64,000 nt of DNA. Origin: Sanghuangporus weigelae. Lineage: Eukaryota; Basidiomycota; Agaricomycetes; Hymenochaetales; Hymenochaetaceae. A model generated the notes under the pieces. The model saw nothing but the letters and a program-made list of their open reading frames with translations, was not told where the DNA came from and ran no database searches. Of the stretch, positions 23,900-35,032 are shown piece by piece; positions within the stretch are counted from its first letter, which is position 1, and each line of letters opens with the position of its first letter. Location of the stretch: positions 1,550,001 through 1,614,000 of the forward strand of contig CP137327.1 of NCBI GenBank assembly GCA_033182465.1, written 5' to 3'. Made by a program: the position numbers and the translations under genes.

Positions 23900-26761
23900 A
23901 TGGTGAGCCAAAAGTTGTTCGACCAGTCCCGCGTCCTTTGGTGTCCTCCGAATCCTTCTAGGACCCGCGGAGAGTACTTGAGGAGGTTTATTAACCATAA
24001 GCATGGTTTGCAATTGAGTGCGCCATTCATTACACGAATTTTCACCAACTTTGCGTGCTGACTGAAATTGTCGGGACCGTTTGTTATCCAGAGAACTACG
24101 ATGATCTTCATGCGTATTCTGTCAAGGACTACACCTTTTGGCTTGACCTTTGGGAGTTTCTTGGTATTACAAGTAGTATCCCGCCGGATCCTTCAAAGGT
24201 GCGTCTCATATAAGTGTCTATATAGCTTTGCTCATATGGTCCCTAGATCTTAGAACAAGGTCGGGCGCCTTATCTTCCGAATTGGTTCCCTAATGCGCGC
24301 CTAAACTACGCGGAGAACCTGCTCTCCCGTTCGGATGATGGCATTGCTATCACTTTTGCAAGAGAGGACGCGTTGGCTCATGGGAACAGCTTTGAGAATC
24401 AGAGAATTCAGCACGTTTCTTGGAGAGAACTGAGGATAGATGTTGCGAGGTGGGTGGCCGCGTTGAGAGCCGAGGGTATCAGAGTCGGGGATAGAGTCGC
24501 TAGTATGTCCTTTTCAAGAGTATCTCGTGTACAGATGATTGACATAACTCTGAAGTTATCCTTACGAACTGCCCAACCGCCATTGCACTGGCGTTAGCAG
24601 TCTCCGCAGTCGGTGGTGTACTATCTCCTACGGCGCCCGACATGGGTATCCAAGGCATCCTTGAACGATACAAGCAGATTAGACCCTGTTTACTTGTTGC
24701 GGAGACGAGTTCGCTTTATGCAGGGAAGTTCACGGACTTGAAACCGAAGTTAAACGAAGTTGCCGGTGTTTTGAAAGAATTTGGGTTGCAGAAGGTCGTA
24801 TTGGTGCCTGGAGCCGGGAGTGCGACCGGAGAGAGGATGACGAACACGCCCTTGAGGTGAGCAGTTGTCTTTGTGTAATAGGTCAATAACGATACGAGTG
24901 GTACGTTAGCGCCACGATGGACGAGTTCCTTCAAGGAGGTTCAGGTTACAGTGGTCCGCTCACGTTTGAGCAGTTACCTTTCAATCACCCTCTATACATT
25001 CTTTTCTCGTCTGGTACAAGCGGGCCTCCAAAGTGCATCGTTCATTCAGCTGGAGTAAGCTGTGCCTTCTTGAGGGTGGACCGAATGTCAAATCCTAATT
25101 CGCTATTGTAGGGCGTTCTCTTGCAAAACAAGAAGGACTGTGGTATCGGATTCGGTATGGGCGTTGATGATACGTACTTTCAATTCACTACGGTAAGGAC
25201 CTGGCATCTCTTGATCTGAAGCTCGATTTGAGTTTTGTGTGCAGACGGGCTGGATGATGTGGCCGTTTATGCTTGCTGCCCTGTCTTGCGGAACTCGTCT
25301 CATCGCGTATGATGGATCCCCATTCCACCCGGACGTCAAGGATTTCTTGAAGTTCATAAGCGAGCAGCGGTATGTTCGCTTGTATAAAAGGCGTCGGATC
25401 TGATAGAATATTCGTGTCGCGTTCAGTGTAACGGTGTGGGGAACGAGCCCGCGATTCCTCACTGAGATACATGCTCGAGGGATACATCCGCGTGAGTCTT
25501 GTTCCTATCGGCATTTATTCGTCTCGAGACTTACGCAACATACCTTAGTCAACTTGGCCTCCTTCGAGTCTCTTCGTATCCTATTCTCGACTGGTTCAGT
25601 GCTTACTGCGCCTATGTTTGAATGGACCCAGCACGCTTTTGGCGAAGGTGTTCATATCGCGTCGAGTTCCGGAGGGACGGATATATGTGGTTGCTGTAAG
25701 CTTCAGGATATGTTTTTGAGTGCAGAAAGGGCGTTTAACGCGCATTGCGCCTTTGACAGTTGTTGGAGCTGTTGAGAGTCGACCAGTACATAGCGGAGGT
25801 ACGTAAGCCACTATTTCTCTTCTACGATCGGTATGAGCTTATGTCTCCTTGACTTATAGAAATTCAGGGCAAGAGTCTGGGCATGGCTGTTGAAGTATTC
25901 GACCCTGAAGGCCGGAACATCGAACACACCGGAGTACCAGGGGAGCTCGTTTGCACACGTCCGCATCCTAGTTTACCTATCGGTTTCTGGGGAGATGAAG
26001 ACGGGGAGAAGTTGCGCAAGGCTTATTTTGATTTCTATTCTGGTAAGTCAAATTATCAAAATGCCACGGACTATTGGCTGATCCATGAATGTGAAACGAC
26101 TGTAGATGTATGGAGACAAGGAGATTTTATCGTTTTGAATCCTCGGACAAAGGGATTGATGATCCTTGGACGAAGGTCAGCACGTTAGTTTAATTCTTTT
26201 ATGATTGTTCTTGAAATGTGACTTTATGCTAGCGACGGAGTCCTCAACCCGTCCGGGGTACGCTTCGGCTCCGCAGAAATATACGCGGTTCTAGACTCTC
26301 CACCTCCACCATACGACTTTACACAGTCTATTGCAGATGCGCTTTGCGTAGGCCAGCGACGGGCGCACGATGACGATGAACGAGTCCTCTTGTTCTTGCT
26401 CATGCGACCTGGTCATCGGTTGACTCCTGAACTGAAGAAGGACATCCGCGAGGCGATCAGGAAGGCTCTTAGTCCCAGGCATGTACCCGCCTATATCTTC
26501 CAGGTGGACGATATCCCCGTAAGTTTCAAGTTATTTGATTCCGGTAACTATTCCTGACTAGCTCATTTTGTATAGTATACGGTGAATAGTAAAAAGATAG
26601 AGATCGCCGTCAAGCAGATTGTATCTGGATCCAATCTGAAGCCGAGCGGCACAGTTGCGAATCCCGATTCTCTCAGGCAATATTACAAGTTCTACGATGT
26701 AGAGTCTTTGGATGAAAATGGCAAACCGGTGGCAAATCGCAATGAGAAGTCCAAATTATAA
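23900..26761 (+). CDS. Acetoacetyl-CoA synthetase
   Basis: The enzyme activates acetoacetate with ATP and CoA to acetoacetyl-CoA (AMP-forming) in the cytosol, feeding sterol and lipid synthesis or using ketone bodies. Exon 1 (23900-24017) begins [19 protein letters not shown], exon 2 starts at 24092 ([21 protein letters not shown], typical of the family's N-terminus), and about ten short introns follow. Motifs: [13 protein letters not shown], the acyl-adenylate motif [20 protein letters not shown] (about 24990-25120), [31 protein letters not shown], the hinge segment [20 protein letters not shown] and [17 protein letters not shown]. The near-C-terminal [15 protein letters not shown] carries the expected catalytic Lys. 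Total length, about 660 residues, matches the family. No frameshift or stop was found in the spliced model. Confidence 0.93.
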
Positions 26762-26803
26762 GTAATGTGTGTACGTGCGTACTGCGGATTTCAGTCTGTA
26801 TAT

Positions 26804-26864
26804 ACTGTACTGTACTGAACTGTACTGTGCTGTACTGAACTGAACTGAACTGAACTGAACTGAA
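26804..26864. repeat. Pentanucleotide microsatellite (CTGAA/CTGTA)n
   Basis: About twelve pentamers, first mostly CTGTA and then six CTGAA in a row, sit about 45 bp after the stop of the acetoacetyl-CoA synthetase gene and near the border to the repeat-rich half. Confidence 0.9.
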
Positions 26865-27060
26865 GAAATGGTGACACGTAACGCATTGTGTTGTAAAAGT
26901 GACGCGTAACACCAAGCTGGTTGCATAAGTTTTGGACATGTTAGAGGAGTTTCATAATACTGGTAACTTGGACGCTGCATGCAGATTTTTTTTCAACCGG
27001 AGTTTGACTTGTTGCCTTTATTAGTAATTAGCACTGCTTCGCTTTCACTTCCACCATTGT

Positions 27061-27084
27061 CCTGGACCTGGACCTGGACCTGGA
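27061..27084. repeat. Hexanucleotide repeat (CCTGGA)4
   Basis: Four perfect CCTGGA units. From here to the right end no host gene is recognisable. Confidence 0.9.
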
Positions 27085-27643
27085 TGCATATCTGCCTAGA
27101 TCTGATGTGATTTTTAAGCATGCTTTCTCATCACTTTGTAAGATACTCAAGAATCAAAATAAAGTCTCAGAAGATTTTCTAGCATTGAAAATAGAAGGAG
27201 ATTACTACAGGTGGGTACATTATTGCCTTTTTCAGAAGTATTGTCACACCCACATTTCACGTGTTCTGATGAGTCCAAGCCAAAACAGCAAAAGCTCAAG
27301 TAAATGGTGAATTTTCTCCATCAATTCTGAATGTTTCACAATCAGTTAGTATTCAAAAAAAGCACTAGATCATGTGTGTAAATGTATGTAAAAATATTTG
27401 CAAACAGTGTAGATGTGATCAATTTGGTGGGGGTGGATGATCAAGCTAGTTCTGTAGGATGTGATCCTAGCAGGCTAGAGTGTTTGGACCTATGGGAAGT
27501 GAGCAAGAACAATTCAAGGAAGCCAACACAAAGAATGGGGACCCTGCAGACCATCTGGTGTAGCACACAGCGCTATCCTGAGTGTCAGCAGAGGGTATTG
27601 TACATATTTTACCAGTGTCCAACATACTGGTGCACCAGCTATC
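27085..27643. other. AT-rich stretch, nothing recognised
   Basis: Short frames only, no motif and no match to other parts of the window that I could see. Confidence 0.5.
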
Positions 27644-28142
27644 TGTTAGGGAGTAGGCTCAGGGTTACACCAGTTCAATCCTTTTGCCTAAGCGGCGGTG
27701 TGTTGTGCAGAGGTGATCTTATCTACCCGAGACGTAGTTATACCACGCAGTCCCTTCACTAACCTTCCTAGTCGTGGTCCGAGTTAAGGATACTTTCAGA
27801 TACGAGATAAGAGTAAAAGCAGATTGAGATTTCCAAGAGGCGTGATAGTACAAAGCACACAGTAATAGTCTGGTTAGGACTTTACACCGTATGTTAAGAG
27901 GATCGAAGGATGGAGAAATGAGGGCCTAATCCTACAACTATTTATGCTCCTAGATATTCCATTTTCCGTCCTATTTCTTACTCATCCTGTCTCCACTTTA
28001 CTCCACCTTGCTCTACCATTACATCTGTTCTTTTGTCATCCTGCTGTGCTTCGCTCTACTTTGCTCTAATCTTTGTAAGGTCATCTCCACTATGACAGAA
28101 TTCTGTGGAGTTGCTAACTGAGACAATAGAGGTGGTGTTCCA
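27644..28142 (+). repeat. LTR-like repeat, copy a
   Basis: About 499 bp starting TGTTAGGGAGTAGG and ending near GTGGTGTTCCA, with TG...CA borders. It matches 29453-29949 over its whole length in the same orientation. It looks like an LTR of an unidentified, non-coding retroelement. Copy b has many more T and A at positions where this copy has C and G. Confidence 0.6.
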
Positions 28143-29452
28143 ATATGGAATGCTCCACCATTAGTACTCCATAATGATGTCATTGCTGCCATTAAGTGGC
28201 ATCCTGGCTCTTGGAGTGATATAGGCTGCTTGGTATGTGACTCTTCAGAATTCGTCTCAAGGTCCAGTGAGTGTAAGCATAACTTGCACGTCGGTATTAA
28301 GGTGTCGGGTTGGTGTAAAGTATGGTCCAAGGCATATCATGAACTGTATAAGTTCCACTGGTGGGTTCTGCTGGGTTCTGATAACTAGCCACACTTTGCC
28401 TTCATATCATATGTCTTCGTTGTATCAGGAGTTGTAATTGCTTAGTCTCCAGGTTTGCATCTCTTAGTAAATAGAGGTTTGTCTGTATTGTAGATGCTAG
28501 ACATAGTGTGTGCAACTCCGGTCTATACCATCCAATCATTCCCCAAATTATTGGGTTCACAGTTCGAGAGGTTCGGGTTACGATTGTGAGTTCCTCTCGT
28601 TTCTTGAGTACTACTGGATTTGGTGGATTAGAATGCATTGTATCTTAAAGGTGTCGCTCAGTTTCGATGTGACAGTCACGAGTTCCAGTGGTTGACATGC
28701 ATACTATGTAGTATACCTTATAAAGGATCATGTAGACTCAGACACAGACTTGACAGTGCTGAAATGCCAGTGAGGTCTTCATAAACCTTAATAGGCTTTA
28801 GCCTTTCAGCATTTAGGCTTTAGTAGTTGTGCTTCTTAACTTCTAAGAAGTTTAATTGTTTCTTTGATCAAGGTCGCTCCAGTTGTTCAGTTGGCGGTGT
28901 TAGAGTGGTAGTCCATGGTAATAGGTGGTCGGCGGTGTAAGCTATTAGCGGGATTACATATCTGCTTCAGTGCTTCTAGCGCTCGGGTGGTAATGGGTTA
29001 CTGTTGCCTAGGCTGCTCAATCGCTTGGGCCTGTGCTAGCTGGCTTGATTACTGGTTGCATTTGGAAAGCCAATTGTGTAGATCTGCTGATCGCGTCGAT
29101 CCTAATGCAAGATTTTGAGCAGATCCTTTCACTATACCCCTCTAAGATGAACTTTTGGAGAAATGTTCATCCTAATCCGTGAGAAAGCTCGGATAAAGGG
29201 TCATCTAGTGATGGTGATCTTTTGCTATCAAGTATACTTATCACTGGACTTAGTGGTCTATTGCTGAACTTGTGTGTTCTAACAAAACCCACTAATAATA
29301 TATTGCAGGCGCCATACTATATTTTATTATATATATTTTGTCACATCATAAGTTGTCGACAACTGATCTAGTCCATTATAGTAGATATTGGCACTTTAAA
29401 ACACTAAGGCTTACTCTTTAACAGGCCTTAGATCTATTAGTTGATGGTCTAC
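28143..29452. other. Non-coding region between the two LTR-like repeats
   Basis: About 1.3 kb without a credible protein. If the flanking repeats are LTRs of one element, this would be the internal part of a small non-autonomous retroelement (TRIM/LARD type). The section 29050-29130 (AAGCCAATTGTGTAGATCTG and following) recurs at 33555-33630. Confidence 0.35.
29050..29130 (+). repeat. Dispersed repeat shared with 33555-33630
   Basis: Both places contain AAGCCAATTGTGTAGATCTG, then TCGATCCTAATG or TTGATCCTAATG, and TTTTGAGCAGATC. Copy 2 has an extra TGTGAGG. Same orientation. Nature unknown. Confidence 0.7.
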
Positions 29453-29949
29453 TATTAGAAAGTAGGTCCAGGGTTACACTAGTTTCGGTCTTTTTGTCTA
29501 AGCAGTGGTATATTGTGCAGAGGTGATCTATCTACCCACATGTAGCTATACTACACAATCTCTTTACTAACCTTCCTAGTTGTGGTCCAAGTTGAGAATA
29601 CTTTTAGATATATGATAAGAGTAAAAGCAGATTAAAATTTCTAAGAGACATAATATTACAAAGCACACAGTAATAATTGTGTGGATATAAGAATTACTAG
29701 TGTGTTAAGAGGATTGAAAGATAGGGATGAGAGCCTACTTCTATAGTTTTTATGCTTCTAGATAATCTATTTTCTGTCCTATTTCTTACTCATCTCCTCT
29801 CTACTTTACTCTATCTTACTCCATCATTATAACTGTTCCTTTGTTATCCTGCTCCACTTTGCACCACTTTGCTCTAATATTTATAAGATCATTCTCCACT
29901 ATGATAGAATTTCATAGAGTTGCTGACTGAGACAATAGAGGTGGTGTCT
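29453..29949 (+). repeat. LTR-like repeat, copy b
   Basis: Direct copy of 27644-28142, strongly changed by C-to-T and G-to-A differences (for example CCGAGACGTAG in copy a is CCACATGTAG here). Its right end touches the TA target of the fold-back element at 29952. Confidence 0.6.
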
Positions 29950-29951
29950 TA

Positions 29952-31035
29952 CAGCTAGTTGCAAAATTGTTGGCAATCACGTGATTTCACCACTTTTCTC
30001 GCCATGAGAGCATCAAAACACAGATAAAATCATATCTCACCCAAATCTCAACGGTTTCACATCATCCAAGTTGCTAAATTCATCTTTTCGAAAGGGCTTT
30101 TGTTTAGGAAAAACGATCGAGAAAATAGAGCAAAAAAGGACCCCAAAATGGCGAAAATATCGTTTTTTGCCTCTTCCTTGTATGTGCATTTTTTTCTGTG
30201 ATCCCTGCTGGTCCAGCACCTCCCCAAAGCTATCCAGAATGATAATATGATTATAAAATGAATTTACAGACTGAGTTTGAGTTGAATTGTGTACCAGAAT
30301 GTGCTACTTTGAGGCATGCCTGAATTACTCAAAACTCATCATTTCCTCCTAGCCTCCCAGGCTGTAGGAAAAATTCTTACAGGCCAGATTCATGCATGTA
30401 AATTCATTTTAGGTGTAATAGACTAGGTTTGTGCACTAGCTAGGGCCTCAGCATCCACTGGTGAGCTGGGCTGAACAAGTGTTTCTAGTTGTATGCACTA
30501 TTCTAGATAGCATCTCCCCAGCTCACCAGTGGATGCTGAGGACCTAGCTAGTGCACAAACCTAGTCTATTACACCTAAAATGAATTTACATGCATGAATC
30601 TGGCCTGTAAGAATTTTTCCTACAGCCTGGGAGGCTAGGAGGAAATGATGAGTTTTGAGTAATTCAGGCATGCCTCAAAGTAGCACATTCTGGTACACAA
30701 TTCAACTCAAACTCAGTCTGTAAATTCATTTTATAATCATATTATTATTCTGAATAGCTTTGGGGAGGTGCTGGACCAGCAGGGATTACAGAAAAAAATG
30801 CACATGCAAGGAAGAGGCAAAAAACGATATTTTCGCCATTTTGGGGTCCTTTTTTGCTCTATTTTCTCGATTATTTTTCCTAAGCGAAAGCCCTTTCGAA
30901 AAGATGAATTTAGCAACTTGGATGATGTGAAACCGTTGAGATTTGGGTGAGATATAATTTTATCTGTGTTTTGAGGTTCTTATGGCAAGAAAAGTGGTGA
31001 AATCACGTGATTGTCAACAATTTTGCAACTAGCTG
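29952..31035. mobile_element. 1,084-bp fold-back (giant palindromic) DNA element, copy 1
   Basis: The element consists of two arms of about 520 bp (29952-30470 and 30516-31035) that are nearly perfect reverse complements, around a 45-base loop. Its ends are CAGCTAGTTGCAAAATTGTT and the reverse complement. TA directly flanks both ends (29950-29951 and 31036-31037), as expected of a Tc1/mariner-type target duplication. It codes for no transposase, so it would depend on one supplied elsewhere. A transcript across it would fold into a hairpin of about 500 base pairs. Copy 2 at 35033-36116 has the same length. Confidence 0.88.
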
Positions 31036-31106
31036 TAAGCACTCGGGTAGTATCGGGTTACTATTGCCTTGGTCACATAAACATTTGCTTGAGTGTGTAA
31101 TAGGCG

Positions 31107-31505
31107 GTGTAGCGCACTGGCTTCTCCTGTGCCAGTACACTCATACTATGGTCCCCTCCTACTGCAGATACCATATCCCAGTGCCGTCTACACCTCAGAG
31201 TGTGAGGGCATACTCCTACTGCACTCCAGACACCATTTAAGCATGTTTTCATCAATTCCAGCACATGTACTGTCCTGTGGCGCCCTCCTAAGACCCAGAT
31301 TGATCCACCGATGGCTCTCCAACACTCAAACAAATCTGCCGACGACTCCTACTCAGCACCAGGCACTATAGGACACATCTCTCAGTGACTACAGGCTGCC
31401 AATCTTACAATTTACTATATATATAGCCTTGCGATGACTCTGAATGCCTTCGAGTTGGCCTCCCATAGTGCCGATCGATGTAGCAGACACTCAGACATCC
31501 TCAGA
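31107..31505 (+). repeat. Dispersed repeat of about 400 bp, copy 1
   Basis: Matches 63591-63987 in the same orientation, with about 10-15% differences by eye. Both copies start at GTGTAGCRCACTGGC and end at ACATCCTCAG. Reading frames are not conserved. It borders the fold-back element on one side here and a broken gypsy gag in the other copy. Confidence 0.85.
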
Positions 31506-33554
31506 TAAGGTAGAGGAAGCATAAAGTCGACTAGCTGTCACATGTGACTAATGTCCCTGAGAAACCCTGATCTAACCCAATTAGGAAGGACTCTAGCGGC
31601 AAAAATCTCGAGTTAAAATTTCCCGAATACTTGAAAACCACTGAGACTTCAGCTGTAGTCTGCTGCTGTGTCTGGAGGTCTCTGAAAAGACTTGTTTTCA
31701 GTCTGACTCTCTATTCCTATCACCCATGAAGCCAGCCAGAATTAGTTATTACTAATACGTGTTAGTCATAGATAATATTACTATATTTGGGCATATTAGT
31801 AATTCGGATCCTTCTAGGAAGTGGCAAAATTCTTGGGTCGAAATTTCAATTTTTTCTTAAACTTCACCAGGATGTTGGAAAATAAGTTCTGAGCCATTTA
31901 GAATATAAAAACTTATTTCCTTAATTGGAGGACTAACTCTTAATATTTTTGTAAAATAAAACCATACATCTGTAGGTATTTACAATCTGCAGAGATGTAC
32001 GGAGGCCAAATTTGTGTTTGTGTGTTGTGAGAGGCTGAATTAAAGTGTTGTGTTGTGATGCCAAATGAGGCAGGTCAGGGTCATGCGAGTCGCGTCACGG
32101 CTAGTCGAGTTTATACTTCCTCTACCTTACCCTTGCCGATGCCTCCTACAGCTTACCAAGCAGTCCCTCATTGCCTAGGGAGCTATCTATTGTCATATGT
32201 GCTTACATGCCTTATTATGACGTATCTGGTGCCAATCCAGCAGTCTCCCACAGCACTGCTGCTCTGGCCACTCATATTAGCCACTAGGGATCACCCACAC
32301 TCTGTATTGAGTGCCACTGATGCATCAGACACCTCAGGAACACTGACTGATGCGCCCCTTGTCTCATATATACAATATTAGCCTTTGATCATTGGCTCCA
32401 ACGTTTTCTGACTTCCCTCCAATGCGGCGGCCCCTATTAGACCATGTATAGAAGGTAGACATGTGGTACATTGGTGTGCCAAGCTGCCAACTTGCACCAT
32501 CAAGCCCAACTCTGCTGGTGTCCGTATTATTGCAGATACTTGATATTCTATGCTATTGGATGCCCCCCTCACATTGCTGCTTTCAGATTTCGCCTGGGCA
32601 CTCCGGCATCGGCACTTGGCAACCCAGATGACTCAGGAGATGTTGTCAGACAGTAGGACATGTTGGCAACAGCAGCAGAGTATATATAGAGCTTATATTA
32701 GGTTGGTAGATGATATTTTAGAGGTAGCAGAGTATACACCAGTAGACTGCACCAGAGTTCGAGATATCTCTCACTCTGAGTCTCCCCTTATGTACTGAGC
32801 CTTCCCCTTGACTATATACCATCCTTGATATCTCCTCTTGCTTGACTCACCATTCTACTTGCCTTCACCGCCTCTGATACGAATCTGCCACTCTAACATC
32901 TATTGTGTTTATGCTATATCAGCAGATTTATGTGGCATTCTGCTCAGTCCAGTGCCCCTCTATCCAACGTCGGCAACTCTTTGGCGACCCAGGCTTCTTA
33001 TCAGACTCCCCTGCAGCGTCCTTTCCACCATTTCACTCCAGTTTATCCCATATATTGATTTTATATGATCCTTATCTTTTATCTATCGCGTTTATGCTAC
33101 TTCGGCAGACTTGTATGGCCTATCCCTCATTTCTGTGCCTCTCTATTTGATGTCGGCGACCCTTCAGTGACCCAGGCATCCTACCAAACAACCCATCGGC
33201 ACCTTCTCCACCCACTTGCTCCATTTTAGCCCTTATATTTATCTTATACACTTCTGCTGATCCTACATCTGAGTTTCCACCACGTCAGCAGCCTCCTGTG
33301 ATCCCCTCTTTTGAGTAGCAGCCCTATTAGCTTATCCCTTTCATACTTCGGCATCTCTAGGCCCAACCATCACATCTCCAACAGTCCCTGGCATCTGCTA
33401 GGTAGTGGAGATTTAGAGTCTAATGGCGTCGGCATTCTATTTTTGGAGGTTTCTTCATATATTCAGTACCCTTAGTAGGACGGACATTTGTAGCACCTTC
33501 AGAGTTACATAGCACTCACTACAGTGGCCTGGTTACTAGTCTTGTTTAAAAAGC
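31506..33554. other. Unassigned repeat-like sequence
   Basis: About 2 kb without a credible gene. It is pyrimidine-rich on the plus strand and contains recurring CCACTGATGCATCAG- and GGCGACCCAGG-like words. A diverged tandem duplication occupies its right part. No known element family was recognised. Confidence 0.4.
32905..33250 (+). repeat. Diverged tandem duplication, period about 180 bp
   Basis: Segments starting at about 32907 and 33088 share GTTTATGCTA, GCAGA-TT-TATG, GTCGGC-AC-CTT, GACCCAGGC, CCACC and TTATATTGA-like words in the same order. The two units are about 70-75% alike by eye. Confidence 0.6.
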
Positions 33555-33630
33555 CAATTGTGTAGATCTGCTAATCGCATTGATCCTAATGTAAGATTTG
33601 TGAGGTTTTGAGCAGATCTTTTTGTTTATA
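33555..33630 (+). repeat. Dispersed repeat shared with 29050-29130
   Basis: Contains the same AAGCCAATTGTGTAGATCTG word and following text as 29050-29130, with C-to-T changes. Confidence 0.7.
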
Positions 33631-34085
33631 TAGCTAGAGACTACTCTGAATCATTTGAGACTAGTGGACAGTCACATACCTTCCCTTCAAGATATTCTAT
33701 ATGATGTGTTCTATTCCGTGCACCTTGCCAGAGTGGTCTCTGAAGCTCAGACTCCTAATTGGCATTTGCCAATTAACATATCTGCTTAAATATTCCACCA
33801 TCCTTGTTTGTCTAGACAAGTGCACTATTTATCTTGCAGTTCCTTGCAGTCCTCTTGACCCTTTTTTATCAGTTTCACTATTTTCTTGCTGTATATTCAT
33901 TATATTTCACTTTATCTTTGTGTTTGATTTACTCTTATTGATAGATTATTTATTTTGTACATGTTTAGACTGTGGTAGTCTATATAAGCACCACTGATGT
34001 TATAGTTATTAGCAGAGAATAGCAGAGATCTGTTTAGCATTAGTATCTTTTACTCTAAAGTTCTTCAGAACATCCTAAATGACTT
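33631..34085. other. AT-rich promoter-like or LTR-like sequence
   Basis: Contains a TATATAAG box near 33981 followed by repeated AGCAGAGA words, and ends where the antisense copia fragment begins. It could be an LTR of an unidentified family, but no second copy was found in the window. Confidence 0.3.
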
Positions 34086-34089
34086 TATC

Positions 34090-35028
34090 ATTTATAGAAA
34101 AACAAAGTCAACTGGGTTTCTGGATGTACTAGAGAATACTCTCTCATCAAACTAAGCAGAATTACTAATAACTTCCTTTCTGATAAGAGGATTCCAGAAC
34201 AGCCAGCCTTTATAATTTGAGGGATATTTTAAGAACACACATTTCTATGTAGGGGACTGCTTCTGCTTGTGCTGGTCTTTCTTCACAGGCACATAGGAGG
34301 TACATCCAAATATATGCAAGTGAGAGACATCTGGCTTTGGTGGGAGAGCAGTTGTACACATGTACAAATACTGCCACTGCATCCCACCAGAAGCTGGAGG
34401 GCAGATGTGCTTCATTAAGCATAGTAGTAATGCTGTCTGCAAGTGTCCTATTGGTACACTCTACAACACCATTCTGATGAGGTTCATCTTTGATAGTGTG
34501 CTGCCTGTAGATGCCTGTAATGATGCAGAACTAGTCTTATTCCTTAGACACATACTCTCCACCTTTATTATCATAAGTGACCTTGATCTTTACTTCTATC
34601 TGGTTATTTGCATAAGTCTTAAACTGTTTAAAGGCAGCAAACACATTACTCTTCTTTTTCAATGGGAGAACAGCTCAGTAGCAGCTACAATCACTAATGA
34701 TTCAGCAGATTCATCTTGTTGAGCAATATGGGCCCTCTAGCCATTCCTACCCTTTCTCCTCTTCTCTTTCCTGTTTCTTATAGCCCTGATATGTGCATTC
34801 TTGAAAGCTGCCTGTTTTCATGCAACAGTTCTTGAAAGGTGCAAGTGACACTTTGAGAAAAGATAGGCTTTGCAGCGCTACTAGTGGATGTACTCTTGAC
34901 AGTTTTGCTGCTCTTGAGCAAATGCTTCTTTGAGATTATTCTATTTAAGTTCCTTCATAAGGAGCACTTAGAGCAAAAGGAGGTACAGTTGAAATTGTCA
35001 TAACACATAACGTCGGGAGAAGGCATTT
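34090..35028 (-). pseudogene. Copia family B integrase fragment, antisense
   Basis: Reverse-strand sequence matches 54940-55520 of the family-B element: the integrase C-terminal part with MLNEAHLPSSFWWDAVA, the WLFWNL and ISDSAQFDE region, and further left part of gag/protease. Several stops and frameshifts are present. It ends next to the fold-back element at 35033. Confidence 0.8.
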
Positions 35029-35032
35029 CCTA

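Noticed and set aside
28019-28330. Minus-strand 103-codon frame within and right of LTR-like copy a
   Set aside because: It overlaps a non-coding repeat, and the frame is not kept in copy b.
30037-30950. A 60-codon frame (LDQQG...KPLRFG) present in three of the four arms of the fold-back elements
   Set aside because: It starts with GTG, not ATG, the fourth arm has stops, and it recurs only because the arms are copies of each other. No sign of a real protein.
34360-34722. Plus-strand 120-codon frame
   Set aside because: It is the antisense of a copia-B integrase fragment.
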